From NCBI GenBank assembly GCA_022495005.1, contig JAGYXB010000509.1, positions 186,001 through 250,000 of the forward strand: a stretch of DNA of 64,000 nucleotides. The letters run 5' to 3'. Shown in pieces: positions 1-11,152 of this stretch. The stretch is from Rhyacophila brunnea. Taxonomy: Eukaryota; Arthropoda; Insecta; Trichoptera; Rhyacophilidae. Both the position numbers and the translations under genes were made by a program. Position 1 is the stretch's first letter. The number at the start of each line of letters is the position of its first letter. The notes under the pieces were generated by a model. That model saw only the letters and a program-made list of their open reading frames with translations, was not told the DNA's origin and did no database searches.

Positions 1-68
1 AGTTTAAGTAACTCAATTTTGTTAGTAGCAAACTACATAATTGATTCGGATCTTGATCTTAAAGTAAA

Positions 69-368
69 CTAGACATCTGAAAAATCGAAAGTATCGTCCA
101 CTGGTGTCTTAGTCAATCTTATCCAGTTATCCGGCTTTTTCATCCTGTACCAATCCTCTTCAACATAGTCAAATAAGAAAATATCTTTCAGCTGACTGAT
201 ATTATGTCTGGTATAATCATCATTATTTCTGGTATTACAACACAGACCTTGGAGGTTCTTAGTTGTATCTAAAAACTTTTTCCATTCTGAACGATCCATC
301 ACTGATGCTTTCCAGTTGCTTTGGCTGAGCATACTTTGATCCCCCGTGACGCAGTCCAGCCATTTCAA
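69..368 (-). pseudogene. Fragment of a non-LTR retrotransposon, C-terminal end
   Basis: The 99-codon minus-strand frame begins LKWLDCVTGDQ and continues SNWKASVMDRSEWKKFLD. This matches the terminal W-x2-D-x3-D ... NW-x3-A-x-DR-x2-W block found after the reverse transcriptase of many insect LINEs. The frame then runs on into unrelated sequence. No reverse transcriptase motifs remain upstream, so this is a short relic. Confidence 0.5.
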
Positions 369-821
369 CCGGTTTTCATAGGTATATTGGATTCATATAG
401 TGTCAATTACGAGAGAGAGTGATCGATGAAAAACGACATCTACCGTAGTAATAAAAGTTTCCTTACACTTCGGTGTTATATTCCCTCTAGAATCAGGGTG
501 GGATTTTCAATCTCTGTCTGTTATATACCTACTTTAACTTCTTATGTAACTTGAAATTATTTTATCAAACTAAACTAATTTAACTTATCTTTACAAAATT
601 AATTCAAGTTGCCTTTGCAGTGTGTGCAAACTTTTGCAAAATTCAGTCTGATATGTTAAGAGTCTGTTTAATTAGTTATTGCAATCCTGGCGTGAAACGG
701 CGGAAGTCGAAATACTTCGAGATTATTTTTCATAAATCAAATCTATACTTATCGATTACAAACACCAAACTATTTTTCGAGCATCGATTTTTTTCCAAAT
801 TATTAATAATCTATTTACATA

Positions 822-985
822 CCTACAATCTTATCTATAGAACGGATGGGGGAGCCACTGTCGAAAACTACCCAATCAAGACTCGCAACTGGACAGAATC
901 AGACATTCGAATGACGTTTTCAAAATGGAGTCCATATGGTAGTTCGTAGTTCCATTTTTGACCGTTCTTTAAATAAGTTTGTAGG
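822..985 (+). mobile_element. MITE family A, copy 1
   Basis: A 164-bp element with imperfect terminal inverted repeats (left CCTACAATCTTATC; right end reads CCTACAAACTTATT on the minus strand). A related copy in the opposite orientation lies at 52824-52980 and shares the internal segment GGGGGAGCCACTGTCGAAAA. The open frame across 620-949 merely crosses it and is not considered a gene. No clear target duplication is seen. Confidence 0.65.
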
Positions 986-3900
986 ACTGTAAGTGAGATT
1001 GCAGTGCTACCAAGGTTTTCTTGTGATGGAATTTCGAAATATGCAATGAATTATAACTACTAAATAATAATTTTACCTTCCAAAGTTCCAAAATCAATAT
1101 TGTACTTATAATTTTTTTTTAAATTCGAAGATAAGCATAATATACTTGTTAAAAAAACATTTTTAAAAAGTGCGTTGTTTGAACGTGTTAATTATAGTTT
1201 TAAGTACTTATTTTTTATGATTGCTTTTATCATCGAAATATAGTTTGATAAGTTCTCTCGAACGTGTAGATAGACGAAAGTTGTGAATAATTCATAGTTT
1301 TAATGTACTATTTTAAAAAAGATTTTTATAGAAAATAAAAATCAATCTTCGGCGTTTTCACAATAAAAAGAATAGGCTCTTCTAAGATGTAAAAGCATTT
1401 ATACATACTACGATAAGTCTGATTGGAGGACATATTTATATATTTGATTTATATTAAAATCATTTTGGTATGTAGGTACCTATCTACGCACATTCACATG
1501 TCATATTATTGGCTTACTGTTTTTGTAAATCTAAAGCTGAGTACACACAGGTTGTTAACCTTATCAAAAATATAAATTATAATAAATTATTTGACGGATT
1601 ATTGCGCTAATACCAGCGTCGTCTTTATCACCCTTTTCTAAGATTTAATTGATGAGTGCAACCGAGTTGCTGTTTTTATAATGCTATCAACTATAGTGTT
1701 TAACCATTGCCTTAATTAATGACATGTAATTTTAATAATATTACATTCATTATAATTGCTATACTATATAATAATACACAACGATCTAAAAAAGATTCCA
1801 CAATTTTTATCAGGCGTGAAGTTAACACTTACGTAATGGGAAATTTAAAAAAAACGCAGCAGCAAAAACTAAACATATAATAAAATAAGCACCAATTGCT
1901 TATTCATCGAGACGTGAAAACAAAATCGTAGATTAGCAATTACGGTGCACGTTCTCGTATTAGATATATTTTTTTACGTTATTTAGAAGGAAAGTTGACA
2001 TTTCGGAACTGTCGGTCACGGACAAGAAGTTTCATCAAACTCAATTTAATGCGGAGGAGAATGGTTTGAATATCAAAATGAATTTCATTACGGTTTTGTT
2101 AAAATGTACATCGAAGCGTCCATAAATTAATACTATACATAATAGAGCTTGGACTAGAAATAAAGCAGACGACACCTTGATGTCGATTCTAACGTTTGTA
2201 GTTTACTTCCAAGTGGTAGCCATAGAAAAAATGTTGTCTGTTCTTATTGGCGGCCCATTTACTTATTTATAAAATCTATTGATTGGTTGAGTCTAAAATT
2301 GTGTTGAAATACTTAGGGTTTTTGACAGAATCTTATTAAGTTTTATGCACACGAATCTTCAGTGTAAAATGCACTCACTTTCATAAATAAAAACTGTATT
2401 TATATAGGTATAAGGTTTTAGTTAATGTCTTTGGTAATATAGTAGGTAGGTACTGGTAGCCAGAATTAAGTAGGTAACAATCAATATGCCCGAAAATAAA
2501 TTCAATAACAATTCAATGCCTTCATGTTGGTATCAGTGGCTAATTGACTATTGAATGTATGTTGGTTATATTGTTATATATTATAGGGCATAGTGCCTTG
2601 ATAGGTAGGTACTCATCACTCATCAGTCATACTTACGAGACTAAAATGATAATATCACTATGAAAATAGATGGTGCTTGTGAGTTTTTAAAATTTAATTT
2701 TCCTAATCCTGAACAAAAAACTATACCTAAGGGATAAAATTTCAATTTTAATATTAAAACATTTAAAATTAAATAGATATGGTTAAACGGCATAGAACTT
2801 TTTTTATAAAATTGTAGGATTGGTGTTTGATGGGTGATTAGTGAAACCCGTGAACCGTACCTACTGAGTTTTAGTTGATTATTGTGCTACAGGAAGACGT
2901 CTTTTTGCTATCGGTATTGTATCGATATATCAATCAAAATGTATCAATACTTTTTTTGACATTCGTATAAGAAGGTACCTATACCTATTGTAATGATTGC
3001 ATACATTAGTGACTGTTTTTTTAACTTCGTAGTTTTTAAAATGGGTTCTCAATAATGACTATTATTCTCTGACATCACTTTAAAGTGACTACTAAATCCA
3101 TTAACTCGACACGAAGCAGATTTTGTATACTAATGTATGTAGAATGTTCTTATGGACTCTAAATGCATTCTGTATTCCGTGGGACTATTGTTCACTTGTT
3201 TTAGTGGAAAATAATAAATTAGGTACTTCAAGCTAAATTGCTTTTCATTGTCATGATTACGTTAGTTGTTTGTACGTAGTGCAAATTTGTTTTAACTACG
3301 CCTCCAGTCCTCCAGTCTCCTCTGTTGTAGTGGCGAATCTAAAAAATATGAAAAATCGCAACACTGATGATATTTTCTCTAAAGCACTTTTGTACAGAAT
3401 ACAATAATAGATTATTAGCTCTAGTACAGAGTTGTAAGTACCATTTTATAGTATGTACCATAAAATTTTAACGATTTTCTGTATAATTTGAAGGGTTTTT
3501 ATAGAAATGTCAAAGTACTTACGTAATATCAAAAATTTGCATCAAAATATCGGAAAAATGAAAATGGCAGTTGTGTGTCTACCACCATATTTGAATAATT
3601 ATGAACTATCTATGATTTAAAAAAAAAAATCATTTGATTGATTTAGAAATTAAATATCTGAGATATTATTTATTGAATTTTTGCTAGTCACAATAAGGTA
3701 ATAGGTACCTACATTTATATAATATATAAAAAATATTAATACCCCTATAAAGTTCGTAAGTAAAATATATACACAATGGTTATATATAGTATAGAAGTAC
3801 AATGAAGTATACTGATTGAGTTAAACATATAGTTTATTTAGGATTTATAAAGGCCTGCCTAAACTCATGTCACGCAAGTGGAATATATCGATATTCTAAG

Positions 3901-5268
3901 CAATTTGGTTGAACACAATTATTGCCCAACCAACTGACAAGTTATTTCTGCACACTCTCTGATTACCCGATGCTCACGCTTAGATAGTTTTGTAAACCAA
4001 TTAATTATCTAAAAAAAAATGAAAAAAAAATGACAATATAAGAAATTAAGTACTTTCGTCACTGTTCTGGCAGAAAACACTAATTCGAAAAATGACATAT
4101 TGAGTTAGTACCAAAATGTTGTTACCTTATTTCAAATTTTACCGCCTGGAAACCTTCTTAATAAATAAAGAGTCTTTATTTTAAAGTCATCCTTTTTACG
4201 ATTACTTAATAAACTGAAAACTCACATGATAGACCATTTCAAACATTTTAACAACTTCAAAGTCAAATTACTCAAAACTAGTATTCTCCAGTTAGTGTGT
4301 TCTGCCAGAACAGATACGTTATGTATTTAAAATGCTATCATCTATCATTGATAAAACATTTTATAATAACACCACATTTCAGTAACGTACAATATAATAA
4401 TAAGTAACGTCAATAACCGTTTTATTGTTACTGTCGGACCGTACCAGCTACGAATCTATGCTATCTATATTCTTTATTTTCGTCGAATAACACCACGATG
4501 AATTTACTTAAATGGTGATAATATACATGTATATATATGTACATATTATTATGTCTTATAAGAAAACAAAGAAAAGGCAACGAAATATATTCAGAGAAAA
4601 AGGCAACCAGTACATGATATTTATTTTTTATTGACTTTTAATATTTCCTGTCAGATATAGCCGAGAAATAGTATATTTTTCGTAATCTTTAATATTATTA
4701 CCTCCGGCGTATATCTCAATTATTTTAATTCGGTTAATGCTTTTCTAAAAAAACTGCAAAGTTTTCATTACTTAGAGCTTGGTTAACATGTGAAAATGAA
4801 CAAGAATTTATCTAAAGAATTTGTGAGATCAAAGTTGTTATGAAACCGAGTCTGGAGATGGCTTTATATTTCAAAATAACATGAAAAGCAGAAGATTTTT
4901 ATCACGTTTATTTCAGTGGGTTGGTATTTATTTAAAAGTCGTACGCTTTTTACGAATGGTGTAATAATTGAGTCTAACGTTAAAAATATAAATGTAAACT
5001 TCTGATGGTCTTGATTCTTAAACACATCAGAGTATTAATATTTTTTTTGAGATACATATGTTTATTTTTATATTTAATGGTCTACTTCTGCTTCGTGTAA
5101 GAAATGAAAGTACGTAGTTTCTTTTCGTTTTTATCCTACAATGCATGAGTGATTTCTTTCTCTAAATTAGTAGATAGCTCTCAAAAAATTGTCTGATGGG
5201 AGAGATACGTTTTATGTGAAAATCAAATTGTCCGAGTTCTGAAAATAATATATGTTTTCACTTTGTTT

Positions 5269-5274
5269 CAGCAG
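5269..5274 (+). other. Rgl: Tandem NAGNAG splice acceptor (CAGCAG)
   Basis: The exon 1 acceptor reads CAGCAG after a T-rich tract. Using the first AG starts the exon at 5272 with Gln. Using the second starts it at 5275 with Pro. Both keep frame, so transcripts could differ by one glutamine. Such tandem acceptors are known to be spliced alternatively in animals; usage here is inferred. Confidence 0.6.
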
Positions 5275-5376
5275 CCCACTTGGCGATTGTGGGGCGAGGA
5301 GCGTGCTGATGGAGCCATTTACACCGTCTACCTCAAGAAAGTGCGCTACCACCGCCCTACCAAGAGCGCATCCAGT
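5272..5376 (+). CDS. Rgl: Rgl coding exon 1 in window: conserved N-terminal segment
   Basis: This exon encodes 35 residues, starting QPTWRLWGEERADGAIY and continuing through YLKKVRYHRPTKS. That matches the WGEE...GAIY/LKKV signature just before the REM domain in RalGDS/RGL proteins. It is bounded by a pyrimidine-rich acceptor ending CAG at 5271 and by a GTAAGT donor at 5377. It ends in phase 0, matching the next exon. No ATG lies in frame within it, so the start codon is in an upstream exon. The acceptor is a tandem CAGCAG, so the first glutamine may be optional. This segment is outside the catalytic core, and its role is not evident from sequence. Confidence 0.9.
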
Positions 5377-5617
5377 GTAAGTACATTATTAACTATTTTT
5401 AGTATTTTTTTAGATCAACTCTGCGTAATTTAAATTCAAACGAGGAATTGAATAATTCATTTAATATCTAACGAATATTTCTAAAACTCCAGAACTTTCT
5501 TCTTTTATTTTGTTAACTGTCAATTCATGGTGGAACTGCATTGTATTGTTGTTTTAATTTAATAAAACGCATTTTTTTTTGTAGTACTTATTCCACTTTT
5601 AATCAATAGATTAGGAC

Positions 5618-5860
5618 CGGTTTTGTCCGCCTCACAGGGACATTTTCAACTGATCTTGAAAATGTCCCTCTGAGGCGGACGAAACCGTGTGCTGTGCTAT
5701 ACTTATGGTTTCTGTTCATGGAAATAAAATTTCACTACCTAAGTATATAAGCGTATAAGCACACCTGTTTAAATACCGTATATAACGTATATACTTAATT
5801 AGTGAAAAATTATTTCCATGAAAAGAAATCATAAGTTTAGTATGGCACACGGTTCAAAAC
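5618..5860. repeat. Double-hairpin inverted repeat
   Basis: Two nested palindromes occur. At about 5620-5688, arms of nearly 30 bp (containing GTCCGCCTCACAGGGACATT) flank an 8-base loop. At 5683-5738 versus 5800-5856, a second pair of arms contains ACCGTGTGC...GGAAATAA. The whole resembles a MITE whose end has been rearranged. No coding content. Confidence 0.6.
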
Positions 5861-5949
5861 CACGTACAATTTTAGTATATGGATGGCCTCTACCACATAG
5901 AATAACAGTACAACATGCGAAAAACACCAATAACTAGAATTATATTGAG

Positions 5950-7726
5950 TGATAATAAAAAAATATTGAATAAATCATATAAAGGGAAAATAACCACTTA
6001 CCTGGAAATTATTCCCCTAAAGGAGATTATTTTTATGTGCAGAGTGCTATAGATCTACCATCATAAATTGGCGTTTCAGCGAGGGCGCTAGTATGACATT
6101 GAGAATGTTGCCATAACTAACAAAAAAATGGTTATTTATACATTTTTATTGGTGGTAGATTTATGTACAAAAATATTAAAATAAAAAATAAACACAATCA
6201 AAATAAAAACGCGTTACTTTCTTTATAACCATGAGGAAGAAATGCATAGTTGGAAAAATCATAAATTGTAAAATATAAAGTAGTATTGTGTATATTTTAG
6301 TCATGGAAAAAATATAATAAAAAGGCGAAAATAAATTAAATTCACTCTAAAGACAGTAAAATAGTATCAAAATCAATGGAATTTTAAATAAAACACGATA
6401 ACAAACTATAAATTACACAAACAATGTAGAAATTATATAACTACTATTATAATGGTTCAATTCCAGATAGACTATCATCCGATTCTGTGTCACTCTTAGG
6501 ACCATTTACAGTAAAAATAAAACCAGTCGAGGTCATATTATGGAATTCAAACTTGTAAATGTCAGTTTAATTAATACACTAAATTTCTTTATAAATCCGT
6601 TTACATACACAAATAATAAGTAAGTATTCATTTATATTGCTATCCGACATTAATTTTTATTTATATCATAACTTTGAACAAAACTAAAAAAAATAAGAAA
6701 TAACTTGCGTTGTAATATAAATGCAACTTGGTAACACTGAACAACTGTCATGGCGACTTGCCGTTGTATTCCATTATCGATATAAATAATCATTTCGTTT
6801 TGTCCTTTTTTGTCATCGCAGAATTGCCATACTTTTAGAATGATGTCTCTGACATTTCCACGAACTGTTTTAGAACTACTTGCCATTATGCACTATACTT
6901 ATTTCTTCTGTATTTTCAAAAACAAAATATATACCCCGAATCCTGCACACTGACGTTTCAAAATGTAAAAATTTGACTCAGTCTGGAATAAATTTGTCAT
7001 AACGCCCAATCGCCCGGAGTTATTTTCGGATGTCTACATTAATTTCTTCGTGGAGACATAATTCGTTGTTGATTATATTAAAATATAGCTTACTTTAAAT
7101 ACTTACCAAATAATTGGTGCTAAGTAGCTATCGAATAATGTCAAATATTAAAAGGTCACATTCGTTTATTAATAATCTAAAATGCTCTTTATGTTTTCAA
7201 ATGTACAAACAATAAAAATCTTGCGAGCAAGAAAAATAGCGTACCTACCTAAATTAGCAACAAACACTCATTCGATTATAAAATACTATATCAAATATAA
7301 AATTATGTATTAGGTACATTCCTTATTTAAAAGGAAAAAGCTTTTTTCACTTGTTGATCTCTTTTTTTAATAGGTAGGTATATTTTATTTATCAACACTA
7401 AATATAATGTGATTTTGATATTTTGACGCCATGAGAGCTAAATAAACGCAAGCGCAATCCATAATTCGAGAAACATGTTGTAAAATTAAATGGCATTTGT
7501 GACAAATTTATCCTCGATAGACAATTTTAGTTTCAAATTCGACCGGCTGCCAATTTACGATGGTAGATCTATAGTACCCAGTAATAACACAAAAAATCAA
7601 CACTCATACATGATGTCGGACAGCCTCTCTCATCGAAAATGGCGTGATAATAAAAATTGTTGAATTATTCGTTTTGGGGGAAATAACCCCTTACCTGGAA
7701 ATAATTCCTCTAAAGGATCTTATGTG
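5950..7726. repeat. Unclassified composite repeat with direct outer and inverted inner repeats
   Basis: Segments about 5951-6027 and 7645-7722 are similar in direct orientation (shared core TAACC-C-TTACCTGGAAAT). Just inside them, TAGATCTACCATC at about 6052 and its reverse complement at about 7562 form an inverted pair. Between them lies the minus-strand open frame at 6650-6886. The arrangement suggests a decayed DNA transposon, but no clean termini were found. Confidence 0.4.
6650..6886 (-). pseudogene. Possible helix-turn-helix N-terminus of a transposase
   Basis: The 78-codon frame begins MASSSKTVRGNVRDIILKVW, followed by QFCDDKKGQ. A start of the type 'R..VRDII..VW.F...EK' recalls the DNA-binding N-terminus of some insect transposases and HTH proteins. 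From about residue 45 the match dissolves into hydrophobic filler. No catalytic domain lies nearby. It sits inside the composite repeat at 5950-7726, which supports a transposon origin. Not a confident gene. Confidence 0.3.
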
Positions 7727-7811
7727 GCAATAACAACAAGCATCGACACTCGTAAATGCCGCCATCTAGGAAAAAATGGCGAGCGATTTTTAGTTTTTCA
7801 GCCATGTATCA

Positions 7812-8640
7812 TTAAGGGGGGACATGCTCAGCGTAGGTCAAAATGGAGCTTTTATTCTATTTTCAAAGCATGATCCTGGACAATCCTTAAACGTTGTAGA
7901 TAATCTATTTATATAATTTTGAAGCCTTATTATCCTTTTTATTTATTTTAAACATTTGATGACTGCATAAAGTATTTTTATTACATAAAATAGTATTCTT
8001 TTAAACCTCTCGCTCTAATGTTTTAGAATATAATCATATTTCAGTACATGCATGTGCAGTGGTGTTAAGATTTTTTACATTTATTAATTTTTAAACGCAT
8101 TTATAAAACCATTACTATAATTTATGTCGACATTATTGTAGTGAAAAATTTACGATAAAAAATTATATTGATAATCTCTGTGATCCCAAATTTGACAAGA
8201 ATTGGGCATTTTATTATTCAAAAAATGGGCAAGATTAACACATTTGAAGATAATTCTAAAGATACTAATTATAAGCTACGTATTTTACCATTCAAGTGTG
8301 ATAAACAACAATGATTGTTTTATAATAATTATTGACCTAAGAATAAGGTAGTGTTTTTTTGAAATACGCCATTTCTTTTGGTATTACCCAGTGGTTAAGT
8401 TACAACATACGGCCGTAGCCATAAATTGACAAACTATAATTTAAGTAGGGAGTAAAATGATGTTAACGCGCGTGTTTGAACATGTACCGTTTAATTTTTT
8501 TTCGGTTAGGTAAAGGTAGGAAATTTTTTTGAAAAGTATATAAATAGATTATCTACAACGTTTAAGGATTGTCCAGGATCATGCTTTGAAAGTGGAATAA
8601 AAGCTCCATTTTGACCCACGCTGAGCACGTTTATCCTTAA
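7812..8640. mobile_element. TTAA-flanked MITE with about 100-bp terminal inverted repeats
   Basis: An 829-bp unit counting the flanking TTAA at 7812 and 8637. The ends (TTAAGGGGGGACATGCTCAG on the left; TTAAGGATAAACGTGCTCAG read from the right) extend into about 100-bp inverted repeats that include GATCCTGGACAATCCTTAAA. TTAA duplication is the signature of piggyBac-type mobilisation. The interior has no coding frame. Confidence 0.75.
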
Positions 8641-9137
8641 CGGTTAAAAATATGCACTACACATTTTTAATAAGAATATGTTTTATTGTATCTACAACGG
8701 TTACCGATTTATAGGGTAGGGATTGATCCAGCCAGAATATTATGAACTTTTGCCACAGGAGTAGGTTCCGAGCATACAAAATATGCGGCAGACATCATCC
8801 GGGGATGTATCCACCTCGTGGTGTGAATGGTTGCATGCAGTTGATCAGCTGAAAATGACATAGAAGTCGTTCTTAGAACATGAGATCTAGCATCCAACTA
8901 AGGCCTGAACAAAAATGATGCATAAGTGCGAGTGAGAAAGCATTCGGCACCCTTATAATCTCTGCGACACGCGCTAGAGTGAGATAAAAGGTTTACAGAT
9001 GTGGGAGATGGTTTGCTACGGTGTAGCCGCCAAATCTTACCTTATTGCTTAACTAAGCGTCGATAACCGTGTTGCTAAATTTGCTATTTTTTTGTGTTAA
9101 ACATAAAGTCAGTGGTAAATATGTTTAGTTAGAAAAG

Positions 9138-9208
9138 ATGGTTCTGTGTGTTGTATTAAAATGTGGTAGCCGTACTGATAAGCAAGAAGATGGTATTACG
9201 TTTCATAG
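9138..9208 (+). CDS. THAP zinc-finger first exon (solitary)
   Basis: The ATG at 9138 opens MVLCVVLKCGSRTDKQEDGI and then TFHR, matching the first half of a THAP domain (the Cys pair of the C2CH finger, then the F-H-R turn). It is followed by a good GTAAGT donor at 9209, in phase 2. THAP domains occur in nuclear regulators and in P-element-type transposases. No second exon with FP...W and C-x2-H was found downstream in the intron. It may be the start of a nested gene, a captured exon or a transposon relic. The start codon is well placed for the family. Confidence 0.5.
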
Positions 9209-9740
9209 GTAAGTTGATACATGTTCGTGATAATTTATTTGTAAGTATATTAGATATATTTTAATATCAAATGACCGTGTTTCTTTAAAATAACTTAAAT
9301 TATTGATATTTTTGCCTAATGGTTGCATTTTGACCGCTTAAAATACTATATAACGTAAATAAATAGAAAAATATATTTTAATTCTGAGCGTTTAGTCAGT
9401 TAAGTGCGAGCACTAGCGAAGTGGTCTATGGTCTCGAACATTTGAATACGAATGCGTTCGCTCGCCCACAAACCAAACGCACGGCACGCAACTTCATTTA
9501 GCAATGCAACGGGTGGCATCTAGATGTATCTATAGTCTAAGACTGTCCATATTTTTTTTATCACGATAGCAAAAACACAATAATCGATGACATCACAGTA
9601 CGAAACTAAGAAAATTCCTAGCTTATAAGGGTGAAAAATCTTTCAGTTATTGGTAGATATTATGCATTCGATTGGGTTTATTTAGAGATAAGAAGTTTTA
9701 TAATATTATGGACTATGGCGTAAAACAACATTGTATGTAG

Positions 9741-10326
9741 CAGTGGCGAAGGGTGGAGGTAGGCTGTTAAGATCCGCCATAAATATTGCATACTATACTT
9801 TATCAGTCAAACGTATATGTTTTTTTTTTGAGCTAAGACTACAATTTATAGATGGTATTGGTTAGTTTTTAAAAACCAATTAAACCCTGCCTAAACCAAA
9901 CCATAATAGTTTTGGTATATTTTGGGCGATACGACAAAATTGTGCACACTTTTTCATTCATACCTATTTGTTTTCCTTGTATTAAGAACACATATTACAC
10001 ATATTGTTGGTTAATTTTTTTAATTCATTAAGGCCTGCCTAAACCAAACTATAATCGATAAAAAATATTACTCTATCCATAAAATATTCAAAGTTATGTA
10101 TAATTTAATTGCATAATTTTAGATACTTTATAGATATGCGAGTATTTTTTCACTATTATCTATTATGGCTTGGCTTTCGCAGGGTTTAATTGTATTTCAA
10201 AAACTAACTAACACCCTCTGTAAATTATAGTCTTATTTCAATGAAAACAAATACGGATGACTGACAAAGTTTAGTGTGCACTATTTATGGCGGATCTTAA
10301 CAGCTTACCTCCACCCTTCGCCACTG
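9741..10326. mobile_element. Foldback hAT-like MITE (family B, copy 1)
   Basis: A 586-bp element with about 44-bp terminal inverted repeats starting CAGTGGCGAAGGGTGGAGG and ending with its reverse complement. A second pair of inverted arms lies inside (around 9833-9900 and 10150-10230). CAGTGGCG ends are typical of hAT elements. The flanks share TATGTAG but offset by about two bases, so the target duplication is imperfect. A short derivative lies at 38966-39059. Confidence 0.7.
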
Positions 10327-10858
10327 GACTATGTAGGTACCTATCAATAATGTGGACACTGTTTTATACACGTAGATAATAATATAAAACGTCTCTGCAG
10401 TTTGAAGTTTTGTTTTGCGGCTGCTGAAAAATCCAGTTATAAGTAGTTTCGTTTTGAATTGATTTTTTCAAAACGAGTGACATTACAATAAAATTGTTTG
10501 CTGAATTTATCTCAAACACGTCTAGCCGCCATTATTTACCCGGCAACGCAGTTTACCACTGACAGTTGCATTATAGACGAACCCGGTATGGTTGAGTGAT
10601 AGCAGATGTAATGGAAAACTGATTATGCCCCGGAAAAGTAAAACTTGATTATGTTCGCATTTCTTTATATAAAACTACAAAATATTAGAAGTCTTCGTCA
10701 CTTTTCTCCATGTTATACGTACATTAAATGTTTAATGTACCGACGCTTTACGCTTCTAGCCAATTACATTTTGTGGCTTTCGTGTGTTGTATGCTTATAA
10801 TTTTTTAAGTAAATTAAAAAATGTGGACATGATCAAGGTTAATTATGTTTGAAAAATG

Positions 10859-11085
10859 GGTAAATGTGCCGCAGAGGTGGAGGAGCCGTGAGATTTTACA
10901 ACTTTCTTTTTAGACCAAACCAAACCTAACACAATCTAACCTACCCCAACTTAATATTACCTCATATAATCTTAGTATGTGATAATGGTGCATCAAAATG
11001 TATGAAAATTTCAAATCTTCAATTAACGATTATTGGATCGAAAAGCCGATGCGCGGACAGAAAGAGGTATTTATTATAATTGCCT

Positions 11086-11123
<38 letters not shown>

Positions 11124-11152
11124 CTCATGGCCACCTCTGCGGCACAATTACC
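10859..11152. mobile_element. MITE with perfect 8-bp target duplication
   Basis: A 294-bp element with inverted ends (GGTAAATGTGCCGCAGAGG / GGTAATTGTGCCGCAGAGG) flanked on both sides by GAAAAATG (10851-10858 and 11153-11160). An 8-bp duplication fits hAT or P-like transposition, though the ends do not begin CA. It contains the AT microsatellite at 11089-11120. Confidence 0.8.
11089..11120. repeat. (AT)16 microsatellite
   Basis: An uninterrupted AT dinucleotide run inside the MITE at 10859-11152. Confidence 0.95.

Larger units (their letters stand above)
1..5271. other. Rgl: Region upstream of the first recognised Rgl exon
   Basis: This is AT-rich sequence with no recognisable coding exon except an old LINE scrap (69-368) and one MITE (822-985). 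From about 990 to 5270 I see only low-complexity A/T tracts and scattered TAGGTACC words. The missing Rgl initiator exon could be a short exon here or could lie before the window. I could not identify it by sequence. Confidence 0.5.
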
